From CAVDWX01 sp963612735 (GTDB lineage: Bacteria > Bacillota_I > Bacilli_A > RFN20 > CAG-826), in the NCBI GenBank assembly GCA_963612735.1, contig CAVDWX010000008.1:1-14087 (forward strand): a stretch of 14,087 nt of DNA. Reading direction: 5' to 3'. The notes beneath the pieces were generated by a model. That model worked only from the letters and a program-made list of their open reading frames with translations. It was not told the origin of the DNA and did not search any database. The first letter of the stretch is position 1. The number at the start of each line of letters is the position of its first letter. Below, one piece after another: positions 13,686 through 14,087 of the stretch. The translations under genes were made by a program, and so were the position numbers.

Positions 13686-14087
13686 GTGTTTAAAAAGACA
13701 AAAAGAAATTTTTATTTATCAATTTTTGTCCCACTAGTGGGACTATATTTAATAACTTTTTTAATAAGTGCTGTCGCATTAATCAATTACAATATTAATA
13801 ATTATGAGAAAAATATTATTTCTAGCGTCGATGCCAGTGTTAAAAATTTCTTATTCCATATCGATAATATTTCGAGTAGCAATGAAAATCTCAAAACTAA
13901 TGATGAAATTATTAATTATTTAGAAGATGGAACCGGTGACACTACAGTTATTAAAAATTTATTAACAACGAAAAGCAACCAAAACCAATATATCATTGGC
14001 ATAAATATCTATCCAACAAGCGACGAATTTCTTCCTTTATATTCTTCTCAAATAAGCGGTGTGGCATCTAAAAGCGATGTCTTTGCT
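13686..14087 (+). CDS. Membrane-anchored sensor/regulator N-terminus (3' part outside window)
   Basis: The open frame of 134 codons runs off the right edge. It starts at GTG 13686; an in-frame stop lies at 13668-13670, and no ATG occurs in the N-terminal part, so GTG is the only standard start placing the membrane segment at the N-terminus. A basic stretch (FKKTKRN) precedes one hydrophobic helix (about 9-33), then an extracellular-looking, Asn/Ser-rich region (NYEKNIISSVDASVKNFLFH). This is the layout of YesM-type histidine kinases and of AraC-type regulators with a transmembrane sensor domain, which are often encoded next to CUT1 sugar transporters. The output domain is not in the window, so kinase and AraC protein cannot be told apart. 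Divergence from the sugar operon suggests it controls that operon. No Shine-Dalgarno sequence precedes the start. Confidence 0.7.
   Translation, partial: MFKKTKRNFYLSIFVPLVGLYLITFLISAVALINYNINNYEKNIISSVDASVKNFLFHIDNISSSNENLKTNDEIINYLEDGTGDTTVIKNLLTTKSNQNQYIIGINIYPTSDEFLPLYSSQISGVASKSDVFA
13728..13743. repeat. Perfect 16-bp GC-rich palindrome inside the regulator gene
   Basis: GTCCCACTAGTGGGAC is identical to its reverse complement and has 10 G/C of 16 in very AT-rich surroundings. It encodes Val15-Pro-Leu-Val-Gly19 in the membrane helix. In RNA it could form a six-base-pair stem with a CUAG loop about 43 bases after the start codon. The palindrome is certain; a function is not. Confidence 0.6.

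Noticed and set aside
1..14087. CRISPR arrays, tRNA/rRNA genes, riboswitches, replication origin
   Set aside because: No regularly spaced long repeats, cloverleaf-like or rRNA-like sequence was seen; all gaps between genes are under about 140 bases.

Overview
The window is strongly AT-rich. Dense, co-directional minus-strand genes with AGGA/GGAGG-type ribosome sites and the standard genetic code (TGG for Trp, TGA as a stop) point to a low-GC Gram-positive bacterium, probably a host-associated Bacilli/Erysipelotrichia-type lineage. The exact taxon cannot be read from the sequence.

Layout. (A) 1-4582, minus strand, is a cell-surface polymer block. In transcription order it holds a truncated UDP-glucose dehydrogenase gene (ugd) that runs in frame into the tail of an IS3-type transposase; tagD (glycerol-3-phosphate cytidylyltransferase, which makes CDP-glycerol); a TagB/TagF-type CDP-glycerol glycerophosphotransferase; and one very long open frame running off the left edge. 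That frame joins a complete acyltransferase-3 membrane domain to an oligosaccharide flippase domain with no stop or usable start between them. (B) 4579-5298 encodes an unrecognised 239-residue protein, translationally overlapped with the ugd remnant. (C) 5346-13552, minus strand, is a compact alpha-glucoside uptake and phosphorolysis operon: binding lipoprotein, two ABC permeases, two different GH65 glycoside phosphorylases and beta-phosphoglucomutase, with gaps of 3 nt or less or overlaps. (D) At the right edge, a divergent plus-strand gene begins a membrane-anchored protein with an extracellular N-terminal domain, likely the sensor/regulator of operon C. It is cut by the window.

How the genes fit. 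In C an oligosaccharide is captured by the lipoprotein, imported by the permeases (the ATPase must be encoded elsewhere), split by inverting phosphorolysis to beta-glucose-1-phosphate plus the remaining sugar, and converted by PgmB to glucose-6-phosphate. In A, TagD and the glycerophosphotransferase would supply glycerol-phosphate to a wall or capsule polymer, while the fused protein would acylate and flip the lipid-linked unit. The broken ugd suggests a UDP-glucuronate branch was lost after an IS insertion or deletion.

The points most worth a second look are the acyltransferase-flippase fusion, the ugd/IS junction, the unknown 239-residue protein, and the control region between C and D, with 21-bp-phased repeats, a possible leaderless GTG start and a GC-rich perfect palindrome just inside the sensor gene.
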